From the NCBI GenBank assembly GCA_944320595.1, contig CALUIB010000011.1, forward strand, positions 1 through 64,000: DNA of 64,000 nt. Reading direction: 5' to 3'. Origin of the DNA: an uncultured Muribaculaceae bacterium (GTDB lineage: Bacteria; Bacteroidota; Bacteroidia; Bacteroidales; Muribaculaceae). Made by a program: the position numbers and the translations under genes. Positions 28,353 to 37,125 of the stretch are shown in pieces. The notes below the pieces were generated by a model. It saw only the letters and a list, made by a program, of their open reading frames with translations. It was not told where the DNA came from and ran no database searches. Positions within the stretch are counted from its first letter, which is position 1; each line of letters opens with the position of its first letter.

Positions 28353-29405
28353 TTATTTTTTAGCGTTGAATTTCTTTATGGCCAAGGCCAAGACGGCCAG
28401 CGTCATTCCCAGGAGTACCGAAACCTCGGTAAGCACGTAGCCCACTGGCAGCTGCTGTATCATAAGCACACGCATGGCCGAGATGTACCACCGAGCCGGG
28501 ATTATGCATGAAAGCCATTGCAGCGGCAAGGGCATATTCTCCACGGGGAAAATCATGCCCGACAGCAGCACCACGGGTATCATGAACATCACGCCCGAAA
28601 CCAGCAGTGCCGCGACCTGCGTGGAGGCGATGGTGGAGATGAGCAGCCCCAGCGAGAGGGCAAGCACTATATAGAGGATGGTGACCCACACCACGTTGAC
28701 CACGCTTGCCGAGAATGGCAGCCCCAGCACGGTGTAGCTGAGTGCCAACACAAGTGTCAGTATGATGCACGACAACAGGAAGTAGGGTACCAATTTGCCC
28801 AAAATGATGGTGCGTGGGCGCACGGGCGACACCAAGAGCAGGTTCATGGTGCCAGTCTCCTTCTCGCTGACGATGGAGACCGATGTCATCATTGCGCAGA
28901 TGAGTATGAAAATCATGCCCATGATGCCGGGAACGAAGTGGTATGCGCTTTTCAATTGTGGGTTGTAGAGCGTGTTAGCCACTACCGGCACACCTGCCGA
29001 ACTGTTGCTTATCACGCTTTCAATGTAGGCAGTGGAGGTTTGCGCCATGGTGGTGTTGGAGGCATCAACTATTATCTGGTGCGTCAGTTTTCCGTTTTCG
29101 GTGCGCAGCACCACTGCGGCATCTACCTTCCCTTTGCGCAGCAGCTCTTCGACCTCGCTGTGCGTGGCAATGCCGCAGAATGTGAAGTAGGGGTTGGCGC
29201 GGAGCCGGTCGATGGCTTGCCTTGTTTCGTCGGTGTGCCGTTCTACCACGACTGCCACGTTCACGTTGTTGACTTCGGTGGATATGGCAAACCCGAACAG
29301 CAACAGCAGCACCACAGGCATGACCAGCACCACCGTAACTGTGCGGAAGTCGCGCACCAAGTGCAGCACCTCTTTCTTTATGAGTGATTGAAATATCGTT
29401 GACAT
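28353..29405 (-). CDS. ABC-2 type transporter permease (YbhS-like)
   Basis: The 350-aa paralogue of the permease at 27236 has the same layout: N-terminal helix (TVVLVMPVVLLLLFGFAIS), an extracytoplasmic domain (about 40-165) and a C-terminal membrane block, with VSEKETGTMNLLLVSPVRP as the conserved cytoplasmic loop. The gap to the upstream ATPase gene is 15 bases. The two permeases are clearly related but far from identical, as expected for an obligate heterodimer. Confidence 0.9.
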   Translation of the reverse strand: MSTIFQSLIKKEVLHLVRDFRTVTVVLVMPVVLLLLFGFAISTEVNNVNVAVVVERHTDETRQAIDRLRANPYFTFCGIATHSEVEELLRKGKVDAAVVLRTENGKLTHQIIVDASNTTMAQTSTAYIESVISNSSAGVPVVANTLYNPQLKSAYHFVPGIMGMIFILICAMMTSVSIVSEKETGTMNLLLVSPVRPRTIILGKLVPYFLLSCIILTLVLALSYTVLGLPFSASVVNVVWVTILYIVLALSLGLLISTIASTQVAALLVSGVMFMIPVVLLSGMIFPVENMPLPLQWLSCIIPARWYISAMRVLMIQQLPVGYVLTEVSVLLGMTLAVLALAIKKFNAKK

Positions 29406-29420
29406 AATTTTGTTTCTGTT

Positions 29421-30170
29421 TTAATCCGACCGTTTTGCATCTTTGGCCACTATGCGGAACACTTCGTCCATGGTGGCGGCGCAGTATTGTTCCTTCAGCC
29501 TTGCTGGGCTGTCGAGTGCCTTTATGCGCCCGTCCACCATTATGGATATGCGGCTGCAATACTCGGCCTCGTCCAAATAATGGGTGGTGACGAAGATTGT
29601 CATTCCTTGCGACGACGCGCGGTAAATCATTTCCCAAAACTTGCGGCGCGTGGCAGGGTCAACCCCGCCCGTCGGCTCGTCGAGGAACACGATGTCGGGC
29701 GAGTGCAGAGTGGCTGCCGTGAACGCCAATTTTTGTTTCCACCCGAGAGGGATTTCCTTTACTAAGGTGTTTCGCATATTTTCCATGCCAAGTGTCTTGA
29801 ACACTTCTTCGGCCTTGCTTTTTATATCCTTTGAGGCCATGCCATATATTGTGGCGAAAAGGTTCAGGTTCTCCCACACGGTGAGGTTTTCGTAGAGCGA
29901 GAACCGTTGGCTCATGTAGCCGATATGGCGCTTTATTTCCTCGGCCTGGCTCACGATGTCGAATCCTGCCACGGTGCCGCCGCCAGCGGTGGGGTAGCTA
30001 AGCCCGCACAGCATGCGCATTGCCGTGGTCTTTCCTGCACCATTTGCTCCAAGAAAGCCGAATATCTCGCCCCGGCCCACTTGCAATGTGATGTGGTCAA
30101 CGGCGGTGAAACTGCCGAATTGCTTGGTCAGCCCATTTACCGATATTACTGTTTCCATGTTATCCATCAT
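29421..30170 (-). CDS. ABC transporter ATP-binding protein (second half of a YbhF-like pair)
   Basis: The 249-aa ATPase has Walker A GANGAGKTT, Walker B IVFLDEPTGGVDP and the H-loop TTHYLDEAEYC. The signature loop is unusual: where LSGGQ is expected it reads IPLGWKQKL. One of the two sites of the ATPase heterodimer may thus be degenerate. The start overlaps the end of the upstream ATPase gene by 11 bases; ATGs at 30167 and 30158 (METVISVNG) are also possible. In E. coli YbhF the two ATPase domains are fused; here they are separate genes. Confidence 0.9.
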   Translation of the reverse strand: MMDNMETVISVNGLTKQFGSFTAVDHITLQVGRGEIFGFLGANGAGKTTAMRMLCGLSYPTAGGGTVAGFDIVSQAEEIKRHIGYMSQRFSLYENLTVWENLNLFATIYGMASKDIKSKAEEVFKTLGMENMRNTLVKEIPLGWKQKLAFTAATLHSPDIVFLDEPTGGVDPATRRKFWEMIYRASSQGMTIFVTTHYLDEAEYCSRISIMVDGRIKALDSPARLKEQYCAATMDEVFRIVAKDAKRSD

Positions 30171-31074
30171 TCTTGGCTAATTTTATGAACAAGTCTTCTA
30201 TGTTCCCTTTTGCCGGGTATATTCGGGCATCGGCCAGCCCTTGCCGGCGCAGGTCGAGAATGGCCTCGGCGGGATTGAACCCGTCGCGAGTGGCGACGTG
30301 CAGCGTGGCACCGAATGTGTAGCAGTCGTCCACACCGGGGAGGCGGCGCAGGGCTTCGAGCAGTGGGTACATGTCGCTTGCCGATGCATTGTAAAGATTC
30401 TTGTCGAGTCCCTTGATGAGTTCCTGCGGTGTGTCAACGTCGAGTATCTTGCCTTTGTTGATAAGGGCAATGCGGTCGCACCGCTCGGCCTCGTCCATAT
30501 AGGAGGTTGACACCAATATGGTTATGCCTTTTTCTTTCAACTGTGCCAGCATATCCCAAAATTCGCTTCGCGACACGGCATCGACGCCAGTGGTGGGTTC
30601 GTCGAGCAGCAGCACACTTGGGCGGTGTATCAATGCACAGCTTAACGCAAGCTTTTGTTTCATTCCGCCCGACAAGGCTCCAGCCATGCGCCCCGGGAAT
30701 TTCTCCAGTTGCCCGAATATGGGGGCTATGAGGTCGAAATTCTCATTAACGCCTACGCCAAACAGCGAGGCAAAGAATTGCAGGTTCTCGCTGACGGTTA
30801 GGTCGGGGTAAAGCGAGAATTTTTCGGGCATATATCCAATCACGGTGCGCAGCCGCCTGAAGTCTTTCACAACGTCTAATCCGGCCACCGTTGCAGTGCC
30901 TTCGTCGGGATTGAGCAGCGTGGTCAGTATTTGGTATAGCGTGGTTTTGCCCGCGCCGTCGGGGCCGATGAGGCCAAACACGCTGCCTTGCGGCACTGAA
31001 AGTGTCACTTGGCTTAGTGCCGTGAGCTTGCTATACCGCTTTGTGATGCCCTGTATTTCAATAATGTCGTTCAT
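30160..31074 (-). CDS. ABC transporter ATP-binding protein (first half of a YbhF-like pair)
   Basis: The 304-aa product has Walker A GPDGAGKTT, a full signature LSGGMKQKLALS, Walker B LLLDEPTTGVD and an H-loop region VSTSYMDEAERC, followed by a C-terminal regulatory tail of about 80 residues. The ATG at 31074 overlaps the HlyD stop by four bases and directly precedes the ABC core (NDIIEIQGITKRYSK). The longer open frame to 31212 is the antiparallel shadow of HlyD coding and is discounted. Confidence 0.92.
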   Translation of the reverse strand: MNDIIEIQGITKRYSKLTALSQVTLSVPQGSVFGLIGPDGAGKTTLYQILTTLLNPDEGTATVAGLDVVKDFRRLRTVIGYMPEKFSLYPDLTVSENLQFFASLFGVGVNENFDLIAPIFGQLEKFPGRMAGALSGGMKQKLALSCALIHRPSVLLLDEPTTGVDAVSRSEFWDMLAQLKEKGITILVSTSYMDEAERCDRIALINKGKILDVDTPQELIKGLDKNLYNASASDMYPLLEALRRLPGVDDCYTFGATLHVATRDGFNPAEAILDLRRQGLADARIYPAKGNIEDLFIKLAKNDG

Positions 31075-31958
31075 AGGCTGACTTCCCCATATTGGCCAAG
31101 TTTCAGCCGGCCGTCGTTCTTGACCGATATTTTCACGGCATATACGAGGTTGGCCCTTGAATCGCGCGTTTGTATCGACTTTGGCGTAAATTCGCTTTCC
31201 TGTGCAATCCAAATGATTGTGCCCGGGTATTCATATTGCTCGTCGCCGCCGAAGTCGGCTATTACCGTCACCTGCTGCCCGATGCTGATATTGGCCAATT
31301 GCGATGCAGTGAAATAGCTGCGCAGGTATATGCCGCCCAGGTCGGCCATCTTGAACAGCGGTCGCCCGGGAGTGGCGTATTCGCCCTGTTCGGCATATTT
31401 TTGCAACACCGTTCCAGTGATTGGAGCAATTATGTGGCTCTTGCGTATCTGTTCCTCTATCTGTTCCCGTTGGTATTGCAGTGCCGAGGCGCTCTCGGTG
31501 ATGGAGCTGCGGTTCTTGTCGAGCGTAGAGAGCAAGCCCTCCAGTTGCCCGCGCAGAGTGCGCAGTTGGGCATTGGCATCGTCGCTTTGCTTTTGTGTAG
31601 CTGCGCCCTCGGCCAGCAGGCGAGCCACGCGGTCGCACTCGTTTTGCTGGTGGGCTATTTGCGACCGCAGAGCCGCAGCCTGTGCCGCGATGTCGGGAGA
31701 AGATTTCTCGGTGGCGAGTTGCTGGCTCAGCAGTTGCTTTTGTTGCAACGACAGCAGTGTGGTATCCACTATCCCCACTTGCTGGCTCATTGTTATGCTG
31801 TCGCCCTCTTCTACGTCGAAAGCCACGAGCTTTCCGGCTGTTTCGGCCGAAACGGTCACGGTGTTTGCCTCGAATATGCCGGTGGCATCATATTGTTCCC
31901 TGTTTTGGCAAGAGGCGAGCGCAAGGACTGTAGCTGTAATTAATGTTATGTGTTTCAT
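31071..31958 (-). CDS. HlyD/YbhG-type membrane fusion lipoprotein
   Basis: Periplasmic adaptor joining the inner-membrane ABC exporter to TolC. The 295-aa product has a lipoprotein signal (VLALASC, Cys17), a barrel-lipoyl half (GIFEANTVTVSAETAGKLVAF), a long coiled-coil hairpin (about 75-165, rich in Gln and Leu), and the second lipoyl half (IIAPITGTVLQKYAEQGEYA) with a beta barrel. The size is close to YbhG/YhiI. It overlaps its neighbours by four bases on both sides, so it is tightly coupled in translation. Confidence 0.92.
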   Translation of the reverse strand: MKHITLITATVLALASCQNREQYDATGIFEANTVTVSAETAGKLVAFDVEEGDSITMSQQVGIVDTTLLSLQQKQLLSQQLATEKSSPDIAAQAAALRSQIAHQQNECDRVARLLAEGAATQKQSDDANAQLRTLRGQLEGLLSTLDKNRSSITESASALQYQREQIEEQIRKSHIIAPITGTVLQKYAEQGEYATPGRPLFKMADLGGIYLRSYFTASQLANISIGQQVTVIADFGGDEQYEYPGTIIWIAQESEFTPKSIQTRDSRANLVYAVKISVKNDGRLKLGQYGEVSL

Positions 31959-33241
31959 TTGTTAAGCGTGTATTTAAGTTGGTAAATGCTTTGCAGAAGT
32001 TGTATTTCGTGGTAAGATGCCGTGAGGCGGGCTTGTTTTTCGTCGGTCAGCTTGGTGAGCAGGGCGGTGGCATCTATCACGCCGTTGTCTAATTGCGACT
32101 CGGCGGCTTTCCTCACGTTGGTGCGTAGTTCCACTATGCGGTCGTTTTCTTTCATTATGGTTTCAAGCTCGTGGATGCGGTCGGTTTGCGAACGGGTTTC
32201 AAGATTTGTGTTGAACAGGAACACGTCGCGCTGCACGGCAATGTTGCTTGATGAAAGTTGCAACTTTCGGCGGTTGTTTTTCTTTGTGTAAAATGCACCT
32301 ATGTTCCACGACACCTTCACGCCGGCAAGTATGTTGAACGACGGGTCGCGGTTCATCATGCTCTCGAAATAGTCAAAACCAGGATAGCCGTAATAAGCTT
32401 GTGCAAACAGGCCGATTTTTGGCATCAGGCTTGATGTGATGCTCGCATCTTTTGCCTCGATGCTTTGCATTTGTGTCTCGAAGTGCCGCAGTTCGGGCCT
32501 TTCGGGCGACAAGCTGGCAGGGATTGAAGCATCGGGTTTCAGCAATTCCACTCCGGCAAGGCTTTTCCCGATGAAGATTTCCAGCACCCTGCGGTAGCTT
32601 GCCGACGTGTATTCGGCTTGCGTGAGCTGTTGTGCTGTGCTCAGGTATTGAGCCTCCAGCATATCCACGTCGCTTTGCATGGCCGTGCCGTTACGGAGCA
32701 TTGCCCGCAGCTTGTCGAGGTTGCTAAGCAGCAGCTCTTGCATTGCGCGCGTCTGCTTGGCCTGTTCGTCTATCAGCAGTATGCCGAAGTACAGGCTTTC
32801 CACACGCTGGCGTATGGCGTAAAGTTGCACGTCGGTGGCGGCTTGGCGTTCGGCATCGGTGGCACGTTCCACCCTGCGCTGCGATTTTGCGGTTCCGCCG
32901 TCCCAGATGCTTTGGCTGATGTCAACACCTATCTTGTATTGCCATTCATTCAGCCCCTCGATGTGTGTGCCGGTGCGGTTGATGATGCCTGCCAGCGATT
33001 CGGGGAACGAGGGTACTTCGTTTTGCACTGTGCCCTGTGCGTACACGCCTATCTGCGGGAGCCAGCTTTTGTCGATGTCCGACAGGTTCACTTCTTTAGT
33101 CTGCTCTATCAAGCCATATTGCTTGATGAGAGGGTAGTTCTCTTGTGCGAGCGTCACGCACTCTTCAATGGTCACTTGTGCCGACAGGCCGGTGCCCGTC
33201 GCCAGCAGCACAAGTGCCGTGATGAGATACTGTTTCAGCAT
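31955..33241 (-). CDS. TolC-family outer-membrane efflux protein
   Basis: Outer-membrane exit duct of the exporter. The 428-aa product has a signal peptide (MLKQYLITALVLLATGTGLSAQ) and two TolC-type repeats of long helices with short membrane strands; typical segments are VTIEECVTLAQENYPLIKQ and the repeat half starting with LRHFETQMQSIEAKDASI. Length fits the Bacteroidetes TolC family. The start overlaps the TetR gene by seven bases and the stop overlaps HlyD by four. Confidence 0.93.
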   Translation of the reverse strand: MLKQYLITALVLLATGTGLSAQVTIEECVTLAQENYPLIKQYGLIEQTKEVNLSDIDKSWLPQIGVYAQGTVQNEVPSFPESLAGIINRTGTHIEGLNEWQYKIGVDISQSIWDGGTAKSQRRVERATDAERQAATDVQLYAIRQRVESLYFGILLIDEQAKQTRAMQELLLSNLDKLRAMLRNGTAMQSDVDMLEAQYLSTAQQLTQAEYTSASYRRVLEIFIGKSLAGVELLKPDASIPASLSPERPELRHFETQMQSIEAKDASITSSLMPKIGLFAQAYYGYPGFDYFESMMNRDPSFNILAGVKVSWNIGAFYTKKNNRRKLQLSSSNIAVQRDVFLFNTNLETRSQTDRIHELETIMKENDRIVELRTNVRKAAESQLDNGVIDATALLTKLTDEKQARLTASYHEIQLLQSIYQLKYTLNK

Positions 33242-33876
33242 GGCCGTTGTATTTTAAGTTTGTTCAATATGGTTTCCACATTTTCCTTCTTGCGCATGGC
33301 CAGGAATTCGTCGTAATTGCTGTAAGAGTCGCCTATTGCGCTATATACTATGGGCGCGGCCATGAACGGGAATACGTTGAGCGACACTATGTCGATTAGC
33401 AACATTCGTGCATCAACTTTGCGGCAAAGGCCGCGGGCGGCATATTCATCTATTTCTCGCTGCAAGCTGCCCAACAGGCTGTTTACTATGTGCAGGGCGT
33501 TGCGTTTCATAATCTCGATGTGATTTGGCCGTGAGAGGACTTCGTTAACTATGAACCTGGGCAGGTCGCGGTTGGCCGCGATGAAATCGAAGTGCCGTTC
33601 CACCCCTTGGCGTATCCTTTCTTCCAATGGCAGGTTGCCGTCGCCGATGGCACTGAGGATTATGTCGCCAAGCATATTTATCTTCCCTGCCACGATTTGC
33701 TCGAATAGCTTGTCCTTTGTGCGGAAGTAATAGTGCAGCATGGCGTGTGTGACACCTGCCGCCTCGGCTATCGACACCGTCCTTGCCCCGGCATACCCTT
33801 TCTCGAAGAATTCCTTTTCGGCAGCCTGCAAAATCCTTGCTTCGGTGCTTTGTAAGTTGCTGTGTTCGTTGTTCAT
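33235..33876 (-). CDS. TetR-family repressor of the export operon
   Basis: The 213-aa product has an N-terminal TetR HTH (STEARILQAAEKEFFEKGYAGARTVSIAEAAGVTHAMLHYYFRTKD region, about 8-55) and a helical ligand-binding domain. It is the first gene of the seven-gene operon, as CecR (YbiH) is linked to ybhGFSR in E. coli. Two palindromes directly upstream, one across the predicted transcription start, are good autoregulatory operator candidates. Ligand unknown. Confidence 0.93.
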   Translation of the reverse strand: MNNEHSNLQSTEARILQAAEKEFFEKGYAGARTVSIAEAAGVTHAMLHYYFRTKDKLFEQIVAGKINMLGDIILSAIGDGNLPLEERIRQGVERHFDFIAANRDLPRFIVNEVLSRPNHIEIMKRNALHIVNSLLGSLQREIDEYAARGLCRKVDARMLLIDIVSLNVFPFMAAPIVYSAIGDSYSNYDEFLAMRKKENVETILNKLKIQRPC

Positions 33877-33879
33877 ATC

Positions 33880-33956
33880 TTAAACTTATTGGTTTAACTA
33901 TTTAGACTAACAATATTGTTAACACAAATATATTGACTTTTTTCTGCAACTTCAAA
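33880..33956 (-). promoter_or_regulatory. TetR-operon promoter with two palindromic operators
   Basis: Minus-strand TTTG (33953-33956), 20-base spacer, TATATTTG (33925-33932). TAACAATATTGTTA (33908-33921) is a perfect 14-bp palindrome covering the expected start site. A second palindrome, TTAAAC-n6-GTTTAA (33880-33897), lies between it and the ATG. Confidence 0.75.
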
Positions 33957-34075
33957 ATTAATATCATGGGAATGTGACCCAGTTAAGGAAGATTAACTAA
34001 TAGCCTGTTTAAAATTGTTTGCGGCCTACTGCATTGTAATCGGTGTTAATTGTGGGTATTCTCGAAACAGTTTTT

Positions 34076-34083
34076 TAATTTTG
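34076..34083 (+). promoter_or_regulatory. -7 box of the chromate-type transporter genes
   Basis: TAATTTTG, with TTGTG about 20 bases upstream (34050-34054); start would be about 20 bases before the ATG at 34111. Confidence 0.45.
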
Positions 34084-34110
34084 CAGTTTGAAAATATCAT
34101 TAGGGATTAT

Positions 34111-34695
34111 ATGCGGAATATTTATTTGCGGCTGTTTTATACGTTCTTCAAGATAGGGGCGTTCACATTTGGTGGCGGCTGGGCCATGATTTCCTTGATA
34201 CAGAAGGAGGTGGTTGACAAGCATCGATGGGTGACTAAGGAGGATTTTGTGGATATGCTTGCCGTGGCGCAGTCGCTGCCCGGCATTCTTGCCGTCAACT
34301 TTTCGGTGGCCATAGGCGACCGCCTGCGAGGTTTCAAGGGAAGCCTTGTGGCCGCGCTCGGCACCATATTGCCGTCGTTCATAATCATTCTTGCGATAGC
34401 CATATTTCTCACGCCCGACACCATAAAGAACAACGAGACGCTCAATAGCATCTTCAAGGGGATACGCCCGGCTGTGGTGGCACTGATTATAGCACCGGTG
34501 CTGTCAACGGCCAAGACTGCCAAAATCAATGCCAAGACGGTAGTTATACCCATTGCGGTGGCGTTGCTTATCTTTTCGGGAATTCCATATATTTCAAATC
34601 CTATTGTCTATATCATTCTTGGCGGCTTGGGTGGGTATATATACTATACTTGGCGGCTCGGCAAGGATGCACAAGGAATAAAGAAAAAGAATTAA
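34111..34695 (+). CDS. chromate transporter family protein, first half
   Basis: The 194-aa inner-membrane protein of the CHR family has about six helices and the N-terminal signature FKIGAFTFGGGWAMISLIQKE followed by SLPGILAVNFSVAIG. Split short CHR proteins work as pairs; the second half follows after one base. The family exports chromate in some bacteria but the natural substrate in anaerobes is unclear. The ATG at 34111 is chosen because the family begins with an MRNIYLRLF-like stretch; an upstream in-frame TTG lies before the predicted promoter. Confidence 0.88.
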   Translation: MRNIYLRLFYTFFKIGAFTFGGGWAMISLIQKEVVDKHRWVTKEDFVDMLAVAQSLPGILAVNFSVAIGDRLRGFKGSLVAALGTILPSFIIILAIAIFLTPDTIKNNETLNSIFKGIRPAVVALIIAPVLSTAKTAKINAKTVVIPIAVALLIFSGIPYISNPIVYIILGGLGGYIYYTWRLGKDAQGIKKKN

Positions 34696-34696
34696 G

Positions 34697-35242
34697 ATGA
34701 ACATATATATAAAACTCATACTGACGTATTTGAAACTCGGCTTGTTCGGGTTCGGAGGCGGTTACGCCATGTTGTCGCTCATTCAGCAGGAGGTGGTGCA
34801 GCGGCACGGGTGGATTACGCTCTCGGAGTTTACCGATATTGTGGCAATTTCGCAGATGACCCCCGGCCCCATAGGCATCAACAGCGCGACGTATATAGGC
34901 TACACCATCACCGGCGGCAATGTGCTTGGCGCGGCGGCGGCTACTGCGGCGGTGGTAATTCCGCCTTACATACTTATGCTTTATGCGAGCCACTTTGTGC
35001 GTCGCCATCAGGAAAGTCCCATTATCAAGGGCGTGTTCATGGGGCTGCGGCCAGTGGTAGTGGGGCTGATAGCCTCGGCGGCGTTGTTGTTGATGAACAA
35101 GGAGAACTTCGGCAGCGAGACTGTGGAGTGTGTGAAGAGCATACTGATATGCGTGGTGACATTCTTCTTCGCGCATTTCACCAAGGTTCATCCCATATTA
35201 TTGATAATAGTAGCCGGCTTGGCCGGATATTTCATATTTTAA
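34697..35242 (+). CDS. chromate transporter family protein, second half
   Basis: The 181-aa partner of the preceding gene repeats the CHR pattern (KLGLFGFGGGYAMLSLIQQE and QMTPGPIGINSATYIG) and has five to six helices. The gap between the two is one base, and folC begins four bases after the stop, so the three genes are likely one transcript. The two halves share the FGGG and PG motifs but have diverged, as expected of an antiparallel dimer. Confidence 0.88.
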   Translation: MNIYIKLILTYLKLGLFGFGGGYAMLSLIQQEVVQRHGWITLSEFTDIVAISQMTPGPIGINSATYIGYTITGGNVLGAAAATAAVVIPPYILMLYASHFVRRHQESPIIKGVFMGLRPVVVGLIASAALLLMNKENFGSETVECVKSILICVVTFFFAHFTKVHPILLIIVAGLAGYFIF

Positions 35243-35246
35243 GCAA

Positions 35247-36557
35247 ATGGATTACAAGGAAGCTCTTGATTTTCTGTATAACAGCCTGCCCATGTTCCAG
35301 CGCATAGGTGGTGCTGCCTATAAGGCCGGGCTCGACACGAGCATTGCGCTTGCCGGGCTTTTCGGCAACCCTCACCAGGCTTACCGCTCGGTGCATGTGG
35401 CCGGGACTAATGGCAAGGGTTCGACGTCGCACCTGCTTGCCTCGATGTTGCAGCTGGCTGGTTACCGTGTGGGGCTGTACACGTCGCCGCACTTGGTGGA
35501 CTTCCGCGAGCGGATAAGGGTTAATGGCGAGATGATTAGCCGTGAGGCTGTGGTGGAATTTGTAAGCAGGTACAAGGCGATGCAATACGGAGGGTCGCCG
35601 TCGTTCTTTGAATTGACCATGGTCATGGCTTTTGACTATTTCAAGGCGCAGCAGGTTGACATTGCCGTGATAGAGGTGGGCCTGGGCGGGCGGCTGGATA
35701 GCACCAACATCATATCGCCCATGCTGAGTGTGATAACAAATATATCATTCGACCACACGCAATTCCTTGGGAACACGTTGCCGCAGATTGCCGCCGAGAA
35801 GGCTGGCATCATAAAGCCGCACACGCCGGTGGTGATAGGGGAGGATGCGCCGGAGATACACGGAGTGTTTGTCGATAAGGCTCGGGCGATGGAGGCTCCC
35901 ATAATATTTGCCGAGGAGCAGCCGCAGGTGGCAGAGGCGCACCGCGAAGGCGACCGCTGGGTGTTTGGCACTCGCGGCTATGGAACCATAGTGGGCGAAT
36001 TGTCGGGCGACTGTCAGGTGAAGAATGCCAACACTGTGCTTGTTGCCGTTGATGAGCTGCGCAAATTGGGGATTTCTATGCCCGATGAAGCCGTTAAGGG
36101 TGGATTTGCCCGGGTGTGCGAGTTGTCGGGGCTCATGGGGCGATGGATGGTGGTAGGCGACCATCCGCGCATGGTGTGCGACACCGGGCACAATACCGGC
36201 GGCTGGCAATACCTTGCCGAGCAGCTGCGCCACGAGCATTACCACAGGTTGCACATAGTGATAGGTTTTGTCAACGACAAGGACATTACCCACCTGCTCG
36301 CGATGTTGCCGCGCGAGGCGGTATATTACTTCACTCGCGCATCGGTGCCGCGCGCACTCGACAGCCACGTGCTTGCCGACATGGCTCATGCCGCAGGACT
36401 TTCGGGCGAGCCTTACCCGACGGTGAGTGAGGCTTGCGATGCGGCCCGCCGTGCCGCCTCGCCCGACGACATGATTTTCATAGGCGGCAGCACATTTGTG
36501 GTGGCCGATTTCTTGGAAACGAGGATAGAGGACCGAAAGGCAAATGTAAAAGTTTAA
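35247..36557 (+). CDS. folC: bifunctional folylpolyglutamate/dihydrofolate synthase
   Basis: Adds glutamate to dihydropteroate and to folates in the cytoplasm. The 436-aa product shows the Mur-ligase-like P-loop AGTNGKGSTSHLLASML, the folate-contacting YTSPHLVDFRERIRVNG, the Mg-site region EVGLGGRLDSTN, and the C-terminal domain (VCDTGHNTGGWQYL). The normal HNP of the Mur-like site reads HNT here, a small variant. The gene starts four bases after the transporter stop. Confidence 0.94.
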   Translation: MDYKEALDFLYNSLPMFQRIGGAAYKAGLDTSIALAGLFGNPHQAYRSVHVAGTNGKGSTSHLLASMLQLAGYRVGLYTSPHLVDFRERIRVNGEMISREAVVEFVSRYKAMQYGGSPSFFELTMVMAFDYFKAQQVDIAVIEVGLGGRLDSTNIISPMLSVITNISFDHTQFLGNTLPQIAAEKAGIIKPHTPVVIGEDAPEIHGVFVDKARAMEAPIIFAEEQPQVAEAHREGDRWVFGTRGYGTIVGELSGDCQVKNANTVLVAVDELRKLGISMPDEAVKGGFARVCELSGLMGRWMVVGDHPRMVCDTGHNTGGWQYLAEQLRHEHYHRLHIVIGFVNDKDITHLLAMLPREAVYYFTRASVPRALDSHVLADMAHAAGLSGEPYPTVSEACDAARRAASPDDMIFIGGSTFVVADFLETRIEDRKANVKV

Positions 36558-36631
36558 TGGTTTCTTGGAAATGCTGTGAGCGTGAATGCTATTGAATTTA
36601 CGCCAATTGCGGCCACACCTATCTGTCATAT

Positions 36632-36712
36632 ATAAAAAGGATGTGCCGAAACAGGTAAAGCATAAAGAATGCCGCCAGTGGCGCATTGCTTATTCTATTT
36701 CGGCACATCCTT
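36632..36712 (-). terminator. long hairpin between convergent folC and ridA
   Basis: AAGGATGTGCCGAAA (36637-36651) pairs perfectly with 36698-36712, with an inner GCC/GGC stem. In minus sense it is followed by TTTTTATA, so it terminates ridA; on the plus strand a weaker GGGTTTTA follows. Confidence 0.85.
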
Positions 36713-36750
36713 GATGGGTTTTATGCCTTCCTTCTACAAAAAAATGCTTG

Positions 36751-37125
36751 TCACAGGGCGGCAATGACTTCTATTTCCACGAGTGCCTGCTTGGGCAGTT
36801 CTTTTATCGAGAATGCCGAGCGGGCAGGGTATGGCTCGCCAAATTCGGCGGCATATACTTCGTTCATGGCGTTGAAGAAGTGCATTTCGCCAAGGTAAAC
36901 GGTGGTTTTTACCACATTGTCGAGCGTTGCACCCACCGAGGCAAGCACGGTCTTGATGTTGGCGATGGCTTGGCGCGTTTGTGCCGTGATGTCGCCCTCC
37001 ACTTTGCCGGTTGCTGGGTCTATGCCTATTTGCCCCGACAAAAATACGAGGTTTCCCACTTTCACTGCATGGCTGTATGGGCCGATGGCCGCAGGTGCCC
37101 CCTGGGCTGTAATAGCTTCTTTCAT
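36751..37125 (-). CDS. ridA: RidA family enamine/imine deaminase
   Basis: Trimeric cytosolic enzyme that hydrolyses reactive enamines and imines such as 2-aminoacrylate formed by PLP enzymes. The 124-aa product shows the family pattern: AIGPYSHAV near the N terminus, LVFLSGQIGIDPATG, NIKTVLASVGATLDNVVKTT, the catalytic Arg region YPARSAF, and LVEIEVIAAL at the end. It overlaps the yihY stop by four bases (ATGA). Confidence 0.95.
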   Translation of the reverse strand: MKEAITAQGAPAAIGPYSHAVKVGNLVFLSGQIGIDPATGKVEGDITAQTRQAIANIKTVLASVGATLDNVVKTTVYLGEMHFFNAMNEVYAAEFGEPYPARSAFSIKELPKQALVEIEVIAAL

